DNA of 64,000 nt from an uncultured Clostridia bacterium. GTDB taxonomy: Bacteria; Bacillota; Clostridia; Christensenellales; UBA1242. Position 1 is the first letter of the stretch. Each line of letters begins with the position of its first letter. A program made the position numbers and the translations under genes. The stretch covers positions 5,312 to 69,311 of the forward strand of contig CAKVFH010000006.1 in assembly GCA_934746515.1 (NCBI GenBank), given 5' to 3'. Below, one piece after another: positions 23,683-32,803 of the stretch. A model generated the notes under the pieces. That model saw only the letters and a list, made by a program, of their open reading frames with translations, did not search any database and was not told the origin of the DNA.

Positions 23683-25701
23683 ATGATGACTGAAAGCAAA
23701 GTTAAAACTGATAGCTCTGAATTAAAGAAAAGTGCATCGAAAAAATCGTATGATGCAAAAGATATTCAAATTTTGGAAGGTCTTGATGCGGTGCGTTTAA
23801 GACCTGGTATGTATATTGGAACGACTGGCATAAAAGGTCTTCACCACTTGGTTTGGGAAATTGTTGACAATGCTGTTGATGAAGCTGCAAACGGATATTG
23901 CGACAGAATTATCGTTATTTTAAACAAAGATGGTTCAATTTCTGTTGAAGATAACGGAAGGGGTATTCCTGTTGCGATGCATCCAGTGAAGAAAGTTTCA
24001 GCTGCTGAAGTTGTTTTTACAGAACTTCATGCGGGCGGAAAATTTAATAATGACAACTATGCTTTTTCTGGTGGCTTGCATGGTGTTGGTGCTTCAGTTG
24101 TAAATGCACTTTCTCGTTGGCTTAAACTTGAGATTTGTCGTGACGGCAAAAAATATATACAAGAATATGAAAGCAAGGAAGATAGCCATGGCAAAATTAA
24201 AGGTGGTGTGCCAAAGTATCCTTTGAAAGAAGTTGGTGTGAGTGTTGCTTCTGGAACAAAAGTTACATTTATGCCTGATGATCGAATTTTTGAGTCAATC
24301 GCATTTAATAAAGATACAATCAAAGAACATTTGGAAGAAGTTGCTTTCCTAAACAAAGGTCTTGAAATTGATTTTATTGTTGAAGCTGAAAACAGCTCTG
24401 ATTCAAAATCATACTGCTTTAAATATGAAGGCGGTGTTATTGATTTTGTTAAATATATCAATGCTTCGAAAAATGTGTTGTATCCAGATCCAATTTATAT
24501 TTCGGGCGAGTGTGATGGAATTAAAGTTGAAATTGCTATGCAACATACGGACGGTTACACTGAAAATACTTTCTCGTATGTAAACAACATTCAAACACCA
24601 GACGGCGGAACTCATGAAATTGGTTTCAGAAGTGGATTAACAAAGGTTTTGTCAGACCTTGCAACAAAAAATATTGCGAAAAATAAAAATGCAGATCTTT
24701 TGGTTGGCGACGACTTTAGAGAAGGTTTGACAACTGTTATGCTTGTTAAAATGAAAACTGTTGAGTTTGAAGGACAGACAAAAACAAAACTTGGAAATCC
24801 GCAAGCAAGACCAGCTGTTGAAAGCGTTGTTATAAATGGTCTTACAGAATATTTTTCAAATAAAAAGACAAGCAAGATTTTGACAAGCGTTCTTGAAAAA
24901 GCTATGGGGGCTGCAAAAGTTCGTGAAGCATCAAGGAAAGCAAAGGAAATTGCAAGACAGAAAAACTCAATTGAAAACTCAACTCTCATTGGAAAACTTG
25001 CTTCTTGCACTGGTAAAAACTATGTGAATAATGAAATTTTCATTGTTGAAGGTGATTCGGCTGGCGGAAGTTGTAAGCAAGCTCGTGATAGACATTTCCA
25101 AGCAATTTTGCCACTTAGGGGAAAACCACTAAATGTTGAAAAGAAACGCATTGATCAAGTTTTGATGAATGAAGAATTCAGAACTTTGATTTCAGCACTT
25201 GGTGCAGGAATTGGTGAAGAATTTGATGTTGATGCAATCAAATATAACAAAGTTATCATCTTGGCAGATGCTGACCAAGATGGTTTCCATATTAGAAGCA
25301 TTCTCTTGACATTCTTCTTTAGATACATGAAAAAACTTATCACAAACGGACATGTATTTATTGGACTTCCACCACTTTACAGAATTTCTAAAAAGGATAA
25401 GATTGAATATGTTTATTCAGATGCAGAACTTCCTGAAGCAATAAAGAGAGTGGGAAAAGGTTACAAACTTCAAAGATATAAAGGTCTTGGTGAAATGGAT
25501 AAAGACCAGTTGTGGGATACAACCATGGATCCAACACAAAGAACTCTTATTCAGGTTACGATTGAAGATGCTGCTGAAGCTGAAAAAATCATATCTACTT
25601 GGATGGGTGATAATGTTGAAAATAGAAAAGACTACATTGCAGAACATGCAAACTTTTCAAGAGTAGATTCACTTTCAGAATTTATTACAAAGAAAAAATA
25701 A
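23683..25701 (+). CDS. parE: type IIA topoisomerase subunit B, probably ParE
   Basis: ATPase subunit of an A2B2 enzyme that passes DNA duplexes through double-strand breaks. The 672 residues include the GHKL ATPase (EIVDNAVDEA, VEDNGRGIP, SGGLHGVGASVVNALS), transducer (LNRP-like QTKTKLGN) and TOPRIM (VEGDSAGGSCKQARDR, LPLRGKPLNVEK, DADQDGFHI, then LQRYKGLGEMD). Some segments look like ParE (GTKVTFMPDDRIF with KVGKGYKLQRYKG) and others like GyrB (EDAAEAEKI), so the family call rests mainly on its partner, which lacks a GyrA box. An AAGGAG site precedes ATGATG; either ATG could be used. Confidence 0.75.
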   Translation: MMTESKVKTDSSELKKSASKKSYDAKDIQILEGLDAVRLRPGMYIGTTGIKGLHHLVWEIVDNAVDEAANGYCDRIIVILNKDGSISVEDNGRGIPVAMHPVKKVSAAEVVFTELHAGGKFNNDNYAFSGGLHGVGASVVNALSRWLKLEICRDGKKYIQEYESKEDSHGKIKGGVPKYPLKEVGVSVASGTKVTFMPDDRIFESIAFNKDTIKEHLEEVAFLNKGLEIDFIVEAENSSDSKSYCFKYEGGVIDFVKYINASKNVLYPDPIYISGECDGIKVEIAMQHTDGYTENTFSYVNNIQTPDGGTHEIGFRSGLTKVLSDLATKNIAKNKNADLLVGDDFREGLTTVMLVKMKTVEFEGQTKTKLGNPQARPAVESVVINGLTEYFSNKKTSKILTSVLEKAMGAAKVREASRKAKEIARQKNSIENSTLIGKLASCTGKNYVNNEIFIVEGDSAGGSCKQARDRHFQAILPLRGKPLNVEKKRIDQVLMNEEFRTLISALGAGIGEEFDVDAIKYNKVIILADADQDGFHIRSILLTFFFRYMKKLITNGHVFIGLPPLYRISKKDKIEYVYSDAELPEAIKRVGKGYKLQRYKGLGEMDKDQLWDTTMDPTQRTLIQVTIEDAAEAEKIISTWMGDNVENRKDYIAEHANFSRVDSLSEFITKKK

Positions 25702-25714
25702 GGAGCGATAAAAA

Positions 25715-28240
25715 ATGAGCGACGAAGAAGAAATCAAAACACCAGAAATTCCTATCGAAAATGTTGAAGCGGAAGCAGAAGATGAAGCAAATGTTATTGA
25801 TGGTTCTGGCTTTGGAAAAAGTGTTATTCAAAAAGATATTGATGTTGTTATGAGCGAATCAATGATTCCATATTCAGAGCATGTCATTTTGGAGAGAGCT
25901 CTTCCAAGGGTTGAAGATGGATTAAAACCTGTTCAAAGAAGAATTTTATATACTCTTCATGAACTCGACATCACACCTGACAAAGACTACAAAAAAAGTG
26001 CGAGAATTGTCGGTGAATGTTTGGGTAAATTCCACCCACATGGTGACACATCAGTTTATGATGCAATGGTTCGTATGGCTCAAGACTTTAACATGCGTGA
26101 AGTTTTGGTTGATGGACATGGAAACTATGGTTCAGTTGATGGCGATGGCGCAGCTGCTATGCGTTACACAGAAGCCAGAATGGCTCCACTTGCGCTTGAA
26201 GTTTTAAAAGATCTTGATAAAAACACAGTTGACTGGACTCTAAACTTTGATGACACACTTCAAGAACCAGTAACTCTTCCTTGTCGTTTTCCTAATATTT
26301 TGGTAAATGGCGCCAATGGTATTGCTATTGGACTTGCAACAAACATTCCAACACACAATCTTGGTGAAGTTATTTCAGGTGCGGTTGCGATGATTGATAA
26401 TCGTGATATTACACTTGATGAAATGATGAAAATTATTCCTGGCCCAGATTTTCCAACAGGTGGTTATATTATTGGTGGTGATGAACTTAAAAATGCTTAT
26501 GAAACAGGAAAAGGCAAGATTATTATTAGAGCAAAAGTTCATATTGAAGGGAAACCAGGTGAAAAACAAAACATTGTTATAACAGAGCTTCCATATCAAG
26601 TAAACAAAGCAAGGCTTTTGCAAAGAATCTTGGAAGTTCGTGATAGCAAAAAATATGACTTGTCATGTATTACAGAAATTTTAGATGAATCAGACAGATC
26701 TGGTATGCGTGCTGTTGTTCGCTTGAAGAAAGATTCAGATGTAAACAAGGTCCTTGATATATTATTCAAAGAAACAGACATGCAAATTTCTTATGGTATA
26801 AACATGGTTGCAATTGCTGACGGCAGACCACAACTCATGGGTATTTTGGACATAATGTCATATTACATCAATTATCAAAGAGATGTTATTTACAGAAGAA
26901 CTAAATTTGAACTTGACATTGCAAAAGAAAGAGAACATATTTTGCTTGGACTTATTGTTGCGGTTCGAAACATTGATGAAGTTGTTAAGATTATAAAAAC
27001 TTCAGAAGACACCAGCGAAGCTAAACGCAGACTTATGGAAAGATTTGATCTTTCTGACAGACAAGCTCAAGCTATTCTTGATATGCGTCTTGCAAGACTC
27101 ACATCTCTTGAAATTTACAAACTTGAACAAGAATTAAAAGAAGTTCAAGAGCTTATCGCAAGGCTTACTGCAATCATCAATTCAAGACAGCTTCAATTTG
27201 ATATTATCAAATCTGAAATGCTTGAAATTAAAAAGAAATATAAAAATCCAAGAAAGAGTATTGTTATTGATAATGTTGATAATTTCGAGGTTGCCGACAC
27301 TGACTCGTTGTCGCAAAAATCAAATCAACACATTGTGGTTTCACTTTCTGCAAATGGATTTATCAAAGCAATGCTTCCATCAACAGTTTCTGGCTCAAGC
27401 AAAGTTTGGACAGACAAGTCAAGGCTGGCTGAAGCACACACAGAGCTTTTGAAAACTAATTCAAACAGCAATATTTTGGTTTTCACCAATATTGGTAATG
27501 TGTTTAAAGTTGATGCAAATGGTTTGGCACTTTCAAAATGGAAAGAAAAAGGTGTTGAATTTGCAAAACTTGTTCGTGGTGAAAAACCAAATGAAAAACC
27601 TGTTGCTATTATTCAAGAGAATCCAGAAGACACAACAACAAATCTTTTGTTCTTTACAAAAGAAGGTATGGTTAAAAAGACAGCACTTTCAGAATATTCT
27701 TTGGCTAAAGCTTCATATCAAGCAATTAAACTTAAAGATACGGATGAGCTTATTTCTGTTGAGATTGACAAGCCTGACACAACAATTTTGTTTATTACTC
27801 AAAATGGTATTGGTTTAAATGCTGACAAATCGGATATTCCTGTTCAGGGAAGGATCTCTGGCGGTGTTAAGGGTATTGCACTTGGTGATGATGACTTGGT
27901 CGTTTCAGCAAATCAAGTTGTTGCTGGTCAAAATGTGTGTCTCGTTTCAAACAAAGCTTATGCAAAACAAATCAATACTTCAGAAATTGATGTTATGGCA
28001 AGATATAGAAAAGGTGTCAAAGTCTTTGATTTGAAAGGCGACAATTCAAGTGGAACAAAAGTTGTATGTTCTGGTGTGTTTGGCGAAGAAGATGATGTTG
28101 TCATTCAAACAGAATTTGAAGAATATTCAGCAATTTCGGTTAAATCTATTGCTGAAGACACAAGGTCAAGCAAAGGTAAGTCACTTTCAGTTGAAAATAA
28201 TAAGAATATTATTTTTGCGGTCATTAGAAAAAATAACTAA
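25715..28240 (+). CDS. parC: type IIA topoisomerase subunit A, probably ParC
   Basis: DNA-cleaving subunit; the catalytic Tyr is in AAAMRYTEARM and the quinolone-determining region reads GKFHPHGDTSVYDAMVRM. It has 841 residues. An acidic extension of about 35 residues precedes the winged-helix core. The C-terminal beta-pinwheel (about 540-841) has no Q-R-R-G-G-K-G GyrA box in the first blade, where gyrase needs it to wrap DNA. LSKWKEKGVEFAKLV and SDIPVQGRISGGVKGI resemble ParC of low-GC Gram-positives. I therefore favour topoisomerase IV (decatenation) over gyrase. It lies 13 bp after the B subunit and ends in a terminator. Confidence 0.78.
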   Translation: MSDEEEIKTPEIPIENVEAEAEDEANVIDGSGFGKSVIQKDIDVVMSESMIPYSEHVILERALPRVEDGLKPVQRRILYTLHELDITPDKDYKKSARIVGECLGKFHPHGDTSVYDAMVRMAQDFNMREVLVDGHGNYGSVDGDGAAAMRYTEARMAPLALEVLKDLDKNTVDWTLNFDDTLQEPVTLPCRFPNILVNGANGIAIGLATNIPTHNLGEVISGAVAMIDNRDITLDEMMKIIPGPDFPTGGYIIGGDELKNAYETGKGKIIIRAKVHIEGKPGEKQNIVITELPYQVNKARLLQRILEVRDSKKYDLSCITEILDESDRSGMRAVVRLKKDSDVNKVLDILFKETDMQISYGINMVAIADGRPQLMGILDIMSYYINYQRDVIYRRTKFELDIAKEREHILLGLIVAVRNIDEVVKIIKTSEDTSEAKRRLMERFDLSDRQAQAILDMRLARLTSLEIYKLEQELKEVQELIARLTAIINSRQLQFDIIKSEMLEIKKKYKNPRKSIVIDNVDNFEVADTDSLSQKSNQHIVVSLSANGFIKAMLPSTVSGSSKVWTDKSRLAEAHTELLKTNSNSNILVFTNIGNVFKVDANGLALSKWKEKGVEFAKLVRGEKPNEKPVAIIQENPEDTTTNLLFFTKEGMVKKTALSEYSLAKASYQAIKLKDTDELISVEIDKPDTTILFITQNGIGLNADKSDIPVQGRISGGVKGIALGDDDLVVSANQVVAGQNVCLVSNKAYAKQINTSEIDVMARYRKGVKVFDLKGDNSSGTKVVCSGVFGEEDDVVIQTEFEEYSAISVKSIAEDTRSSKGKSLSVENNKNIIFAVIRKNN

Positions 28241-28245
28241 AAAAG

Positions 28246-28275
28246 TCTCTAGGGGTTTCCTAGAGATTTTTTTTG
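28246..28275 (+). terminator. terminator of the topoisomerase operon
   Basis: TCTCTAGG (28246-28253) pairs perfectly with CCTAGAGA (28259-28266), 5-base loop, followed by eight T. Confidence 0.9.
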
Positions 28276-28292
28276 TATATATTGATTATTAT

Positions 28293-28321
28293 TTGACCTA
28301 TTTTTTTGGGTTTGATATAAT
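28293..28321 (+). promoter_or_regulatory. sigma-A promoter of the Ig-like membrane protein
   Basis: TTGACC (28293-28298), 17-bp spacer, TATAAT (28316-28321), 32 bases before the ATG. Confidence 0.8.
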
Positions 28322-28353
28322 GATAATGTGTAAAAATGTATAAGGGGGTAAGA

Positions 28354-29517
28354 ATGGCTAAAAAGAAAAAAGAACCAAAAGTAGAAAAAGTTTTTGATAG
28401 CAAAAATGATAAATCTTCTGATAGTTCAGCTGAAGAAATAATTCAGCCTGATGAAAATGCAGCTAGTAACGTTGATGATTTTCTTGGCAAAGAAACCCCT
28501 GAAGATCGCTTGACTGAAAAACAGAAAGCGAAACTTGAAAAACTCAATAATGTAAAAAGCAAAATTTCAAAAATTTTGCAGAGTTCTAACATTGAGATTG
28601 TTGATGAAAACTTCAATGATGATTATGATTATGGTTCAGCAGAAAATGTTGATGGGCAATCACAACAAGATTATGACTCTTTAAAAGCACTTTACGGTGG
28701 CAAAGATAAGGGTAAAAAAGATGAAATAACGCTCACAATTGATGATTTTGATTACACATACATCGGTCAGTATTTGGAAGAATATGATTTGATGCACATG
28801 AAAAATATCAAAAAAGTTAGGATTCAGAAAAAACATTCTCCAAAACTAAAGAAATTTTTGATAATTACTTCAATGGTTATTGTTGTGGCTGTTGGCGCTT
28901 TTCTTGGATTTTATTTCACAAGAGAAATCCCTGTTTATCTTAAAGCAGTAACATTAAATCAGAACGAGCGTTCATATTATGTGAATGAAAAGTTTGATTA
29001 CACAGGTCTTTATTTCTTGGCTGAATATTCAGATGGAACGGTAAAAAAGGTAAAACTCGAAAGCAAATATTTTAATAACGATTTGACAACTGGTAAAATT
29101 GAAAAGACTGGGGAGTTGAACGAAGAAATTGTTTTTGCTAATAATGGAACGGCAAACCTGGTTTTCTCTTATGAAGGTTTTAATGTTGACTATGTTGTAA
29201 CTGTTGTTAAAAAAGTTGAGACTGGCATTAGCGCAATATACACAAGTGGTTTATATAAACTTGGAGTGAATGGCTTAATAACAAAAGACTGCTTAAAAAT
29301 ATTTATGGAATATGGCGATTACGGAACAGAACTTGTTGACTTTTCACAAAGCATATCAGTAACTGTTGACGGGGTTAGATGTGCATATAAAAACGATGGC
29401 TACGTAGTTACAAATGGCACAACGGCTGAATCTAGAATTGTTATTCGTTATGGATCATTTGAAGTGCAACTTGATAAAACAAAAGATTTTGTTTCAAGCA
29501 TAAAAGACATTACTTAA
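28354..29517 (+). CDS. single-pass membrane protein with extracellular Ig-like (Big) domains
   Basis: The 387-residue protein starts at 28354, where AAGGGGG lies 6 bases upstream. Residues 1-165 are charged and probably cytoplasmic, with acidic aromatic patches VDDFLGKETPED and TIDDFDYTYIGQYL. One membrane helix follows (about 168-188, FLIITSMVIVVAVGAFLGF), preceded by a Lys-rich stretch, giving an N-in, C-out topology. The outer part (about 190-387) contains the bacterial Ig-like pattern Y-Y-V-N-E-K-F-D-Y-T-G-L followed by Y-S-D-G-T, and a second related unit. The cytoplasmic acidic motifs are similar in style to those of the 722-residue acidic protein. Function unknown. Confidence 0.75.
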   Translation: MAKKKKEPKVEKVFDSKNDKSSDSSAEEIIQPDENAASNVDDFLGKETPEDRLTEKQKAKLEKLNNVKSKISKILQSSNIEIVDENFNDDYDYGSAENVDGQSQQDYDSLKALYGGKDKGKKDEITLTIDDFDYTYIGQYLEEYDLMHMKNIKKVRIQKKHSPKLKKFLIITSMVIVVAVGAFLGFYFTREIPVYLKAVTLNQNERSYYVNEKFDYTGLYFLAEYSDGTVKKVKLESKYFNNDLTTGKIEKTGELNEEIVFANNGTANLVFSYEGFNVDYVVTVVKKVETGISAIYTSGLYKLGVNGLITKDCLKIFMEYGDYGTELVDFSQSISVTVDGVRCAYKNDGYVVTNGTTAESRIVIRYGSFEVQLDKTKDFVSSIKDIT

Positions 29518-29536
29518 TTTGTAATGTCTTTTTTTA
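29503..29536. terminator. terminator between convergent genes
   Basis: AAAGACATTAC (29503-29513) pairs with GTAATGTCTTT (29521-29531). The left arm lies in the last codons of the Ig-like gene. T-rich sequence follows on the plus strand; on the minus strand the U-tract is weaker. Confidence 0.8.
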
Positions 29537-29581
29537 TTTAAGCGTTTTATATAAATAATGTTTGTTGTTTATTTTCAAGTT

Positions 29582-31144
29582 TTAGTTAAAGCTTGTTGAT
29601 GTAATTTTATATGGAACTCTAGTGGCTCTGTTATTATCGTTTTGACTAACAGATGTTTGTGTTATTGCTTGATTTGAAGTAACCCTTTCTGGAGTTCTTT
29701 CGGCTCTAATTGTTTTGTTGTTATCATGAAGTGGAATAGGTGAAACGGGTTCTTGATTCATTGTTGGATTGATAGAGTTAGTGTTAACTTGATTATTTTG
29801 TGAGATTGTGCTTGATTGATTTGTTTGATTGTTTCTAGCTCTGTTTCTGTTTCTAATTCGATTTAATCTTGCTCTTTGGCTTGGTGTTAAATTTTTATCT
29901 GAATCAATATTTCTTAAATATTCGCTATTTCTTTGCTGATTTTCAACAATAACTGGTCGATTTTGCGTTTTTTCTTCAAGAGTAACATATTCTTTTTGAT
30001 CATTGTTTCTAACTGTTGAATTATTTATTGTATTACTTGTTGTATTGTTTGACATATTATTTGTTTGGTTAGAAATTTGATTTCTTGGATAATATCTATT
30101 TGAAATGTTTTGGTTTATTGTGTTATTTGGATTTGGTGTAATAATGCTATTTTGATTTACTAAATTATTTTGGCTAGTTTTAGTGCTGTTATTGCTGATT
30201 GAATTTGTCGTGTCGTTGTCAACCACAGGTTTTTTATCCAAATCTGTTGATGTATTTTCATTTATTAAATTGATTGATTCTGCAATCTCTTTTGCTAGTT
30301 TTGTGTTTTCATTGTTTGCATTTGATGAGTTTTTAAGATTTGATAGCATATTATCATAAGCATTAGTTAAGCTGTTTTGATAATAACATGAAGAAGATGT
30401 TAGGTTTTGTTCTAGAATAGTGATGATAGACTCAATTGCTGAAATGGTTGAGTCTATTTTATTTGAGCGAATTTCAAGAGCTTCTCCAGATTTAATTATG
30501 TAATAGTTTACAATATCATCATTGCTTTGATTATTGATTAAGTCACTTGCAATACCGAGTTGGTTTTTAACCATGCCACGATTGCCATTTAAGAATGATG
30601 CGTTTTCTTTGATTACATTAACATAGGCGTTGATAGCTTTTCTGTTTTCATCTGTAAGGTTTACATTTCCGCTGTAAATTTCATTGACATAAACCATAAG
30701 AATAGCACGCTTTAAAATTAGTTTATTGATTTTTTCGCTGATATCATCTGATGTATTTTCAATTTTTTGGGTTGAAAATTGAACAGATAAACTCATGCTA
30801 TTGTCATCACTTGTGAGTGAAATGTAAGGCGAGTCCGATAGAACATATAGTTTAAAATTATCAGTTCTCTCTGATGGTCTTGTGATTGTGTTTTCAATGT
30901 TTGTGTTTGAAATTGTTTTTGAAATAAAATTTGCATCATTGACTGCTGAAACAATTTTTCCAAGATTTGAATTGGTTTTGTTTGTGTCAACATAGTCAAG
31001 TTTATTGATGCTTGAAACAAAGTCATTTACACCATTATTGATTTTTTGTGCTATTTTTGTGTTTGTTGTGGCGCAGCCAATAGCTGAAATTGCGGTTGCT
31101 GAAAGCAGTGTTGTTGCCATAATTTTTTTAAATTTATTTTTCAT
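29582..31144 (-). CDS. Asn-rich lipoprotein, unknown function
   Basis: The 520-residue protein starts MKNKFKKIMATTLLSATAIS with a lipobox SAIGC, so it should be lipid-anchored outside the membrane. Residues 25-300 are a mostly helical, Asn/Ser-rich domain. From about 300 to the end the sequence is low in complexity and dominated by Asn, Gln, Ser and Thr, with a basic patch LNRIRNRNRARN near residue 430. A GGAGGAAAT ribosome site precedes the ATG. It is divergent from spoVAC and shares its 121-base intergenic region. Asn-rich repetitive tails occur in some spore-coat and surface proteins, but there is no family match I can name. Confidence 0.75.
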   Translation of the reverse strand: MKNKFKKIMATTLLSATAISAIGCATTNTKIAQKINNGVNDFVSSINKLDYVDTNKTNSNLGKIVSAVNDANFISKTISNTNIENTITRPSERTDNFKLYVLSDSPYISLTSDDNSMSLSVQFSTQKIENTSDDISEKINKLILKRAILMVYVNEIYSGNVNLTDENRKAINAYVNVIKENASFLNGNRGMVKNQLGIASDLINNQSNDDIVNYYIIKSGEALEIRSNKIDSTISAIESIITILEQNLTSSSCYYQNSLTNAYDNMLSNLKNSSNANNENTKLAKEIAESINLINENTSTDLDKKPVVDNDTTNSISNNSTKTSQNNLVNQNSIITPNPNNTINQNISNRYYPRNQISNQTNNMSNNTTSNTINNSTVRNNDQKEYVTLEEKTQNRPVIVENQQRNSEYLRNIDSDKNLTPSQRARLNRIRNRNRARNNQTNQSSTISQNNQVNTNSINPTMNQEPVSPIPLHDNNKTIRAERTPERVTSNQAITQTSVSQNDNNRATRVPYKITSTSFN

Positions 31145-31204
31145 ATTTCCTCCAAATTTATCTAAACTTATTTTTTGTAATTTAAAAGAAAATATTTATA
31201 AATT

Positions 31205-31234
31205 GAATAAAATTTATGCTTTTACGGAAATATT
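31205..31234 (+). promoter_or_regulatory. candidate forespore (sigma-F/G-type) promoter of spoVA
   Basis: GAATA (31205-31209), a 16-bp spacer and GGAAATATT (31226-31234). The -10 fits the sigma-F pattern GGNNANANT at every fixed position and the -35 matches GYATA at four of five. The spacing is that of sigma-F promoters. The spoVAC ATG follows 31 bases later with a GGGAG ribosome site. The match is by eye. Confidence 0.5.
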
Positions 31235-31265
31235 TAAGTAAAATTGCGCTTTTTGGGAGATTTTT

Positions 31266-31727
31266 ATGGTTGAAAATAAGTTAAAAAGGAATGAAGAATA
31301 TCTTGAATATGTTGAAAAACAAACGCCAAAAACAGGATGGTTTAATTCGCTTTTTCATGCGTTTATTGTTGGTGGAATGATTTGTTGTATGGGTCAAATG
31401 TTTGGTGATATCATCAAATCATACAATCCTAACATGGATATTTTGAGAGTGGGTGCATGGATAAATATTATAGTTATTACCATAACGATAATATTGACAG
31501 CAATTGGTGTTTTTGATAGGATTGCGAAATTTGGTGGCGCTGGAACTTTTATTCCGATTTCTGGTTTTGCTAATAGTATTGCATCATGTGCGATTGAATT
31601 TAAAAATGAAGGTTTAATCTTTGGTGTTGGTGCAAAGATGTTTTATGTTGCAGGTCCGGTTCTTGTAAATGGTGTTGGCTATTCAATTATTGTTGGTTTA
31701 ATTTATATGTTGATTTCAATTTTTTAG
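31266..31727 (+). CDS. spoVAC: stage V sporulation protein AC
   Basis: Membrane component of the SpoVA channel that moves Ca-dipicolinic acid into the forespore and releases it at germination; Bacillus SpoVAC behaves as a mechanosensitive channel. The 153 residues have four membrane segments and the family signatures FHAFIVGGMICCMGQ, GGAGTFIPISGFANS and GLIFGVGAKMF. Together with spoVAD and spoVAE it forms the minimal spoVA set typical of Clostridia; spoVAA, AB and AF are not here. Confidence 0.96.
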   Translation: MVENKLKRNEEYLEYVEKQTPKTGWFNSLFHAFIVGGMICCMGQMFGDIIKSYNPNMDILRVGAWINIIVITITIILTAIGVFDRIAKFGGAGTFIPISGFANSIASCAIEFKNEGLIFGVGAKMFYVAGPVLVNGVGYSIIVGLIYMLISIF

Positions 31728-31735
31728 GAGATGGT

Positions 31736-32740
31736 ATGAAGGTTATAAAAAAATTTGTCTATGAACTTGAAGGCGATTGTGGCATAATTGGAAATGCTGA
31801 ACTTGTTGGCGAAAAAGAAAAACAGGGTGTGTTTTCAAAATATTTTTCTGACTCGGTCTCGGATGATAAAATGGGTGAAAAAACATTTGAAAAAGGTGAG
31901 AGAAAAATGCTTGGAAAAGTGTGTGAACTTGCTATTAAAAATTCGAAGATAACAAATGAAGATGTTAGTGTTTTTCTTGGTGGTGATTTGATGAATCAAC
32001 TTGTTTCAACCAACTATATTGCTGAAAAATTTCAAATACCTTTTGTTGGTGTTTATTCTGCTTGTTCGACACTTACTGCGAGTTTGGGTATTGGTGCAGC
32101 GCTTGTTGAAAGTGGTGGTTTTAAAAATGTTTTATGTTCTGCTATAAGTCATTTTTCTTCAGCGGAAAGACAATATCGCTATCCGCTTGAATTTGGAAAT
32201 CAAAGGCAGTGCTATTCGCAATGGACGGTGACAGCTGGTGGGGCTTTTGTTATTTCGAATAAAAAAACAGATATACAAATCACAAAAGTTTGTTTCGGAA
32301 GAGTTCAAGATTATGGTGTTTTGGATATTGCGAATATGGGTGCAGCGATGGCGCCTGCGGCTTGTGATACGCTTTGTAATTTTTTTAATGAAACTAAAAC
32401 CAAGCCGCAAGATTATGACTTGATTGCGTCAGGTGATTTGGGAAAACTTGGTTCTGATATTCTTCGTGATATGATGGAGAAAAATGGTTTTCCATTAGCA
32501 AAAGAATATATGGATTGTGGACACTCGATATATTCGTTTGATGAAGAGTCTTATCAAGGTGGAAGTGGTGCGGGCTGTTCAGCGGCGGTTCTTTCTGGTT
32601 ACATATTAAAGAAAATGAAAGAAGGGACTTTTAAAAAAGTTTTAATGATTGCAACGGGTGCGCTGATGAGCACTATAACTAATCAGCAGGGTGACCCAAT
32701 TCCTGCGGTGGCGCATTTGATCGAATTTACAAGAGTTTAG
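31736..32740 (+). CDS. spoVAD: stage V sporulation protein AD
   Basis: Soluble, membrane-associated subunit of the SpoVA complex that binds dipicolinic acid and has a thiolase-like fold. The 334 residues show VFLGGDLMNQL, VGVYSACSTLTASLGIGAAL, SAISHFSSAERQYRYP, the SGDLGKLGSDI and YQGGSGAGCSAAVLSG segments, all typical. It lies 8 bp after spoVAC with a TAGGAG site and is followed by spoVAE 63 bp later. Confidence 0.97.
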   Translation: MKVIKKFVYELEGDCGIIGNAELVGEKEKQGVFSKYFSDSVSDDKMGEKTFEKGERKMLGKVCELAIKNSKITNEDVSVFLGGDLMNQLVSTNYIAEKFQIPFVGVYSACSTLTASLGIGAALVESGGFKNVLCSAISHFSSAERQYRYPLEFGNQRQCYSQWTVTAGGAFVISNKKTDIQITKVCFGRVQDYGVLDIANMGAAMAPAACDTLCNFFNETKTKPQDYDLIASGDLGKLGSDILRDMMEKNGFPLAKEYMDCGHSIYSFDEESYQGGSGAGCSAAVLSGYILKKMKEGTFKKVLMIATGALMSTITNQQGDPIPAVAHLIEFTRV

Positions 32741-32803
32741 TTTTTTTGATTTATATTGATTTTAGCTAAAGAAAAGAGAAGTTAAAATGATGGGAGATAA
32801 TTT

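Noticed and set aside
31205..31236. Canonical sigma-G promoter (GHATR-N18-CATNNTA) before spoVAC
   Set aside because: With the GAATA box I could not find a CATNNTA at the proper distance; the sigma-F pattern fits better.
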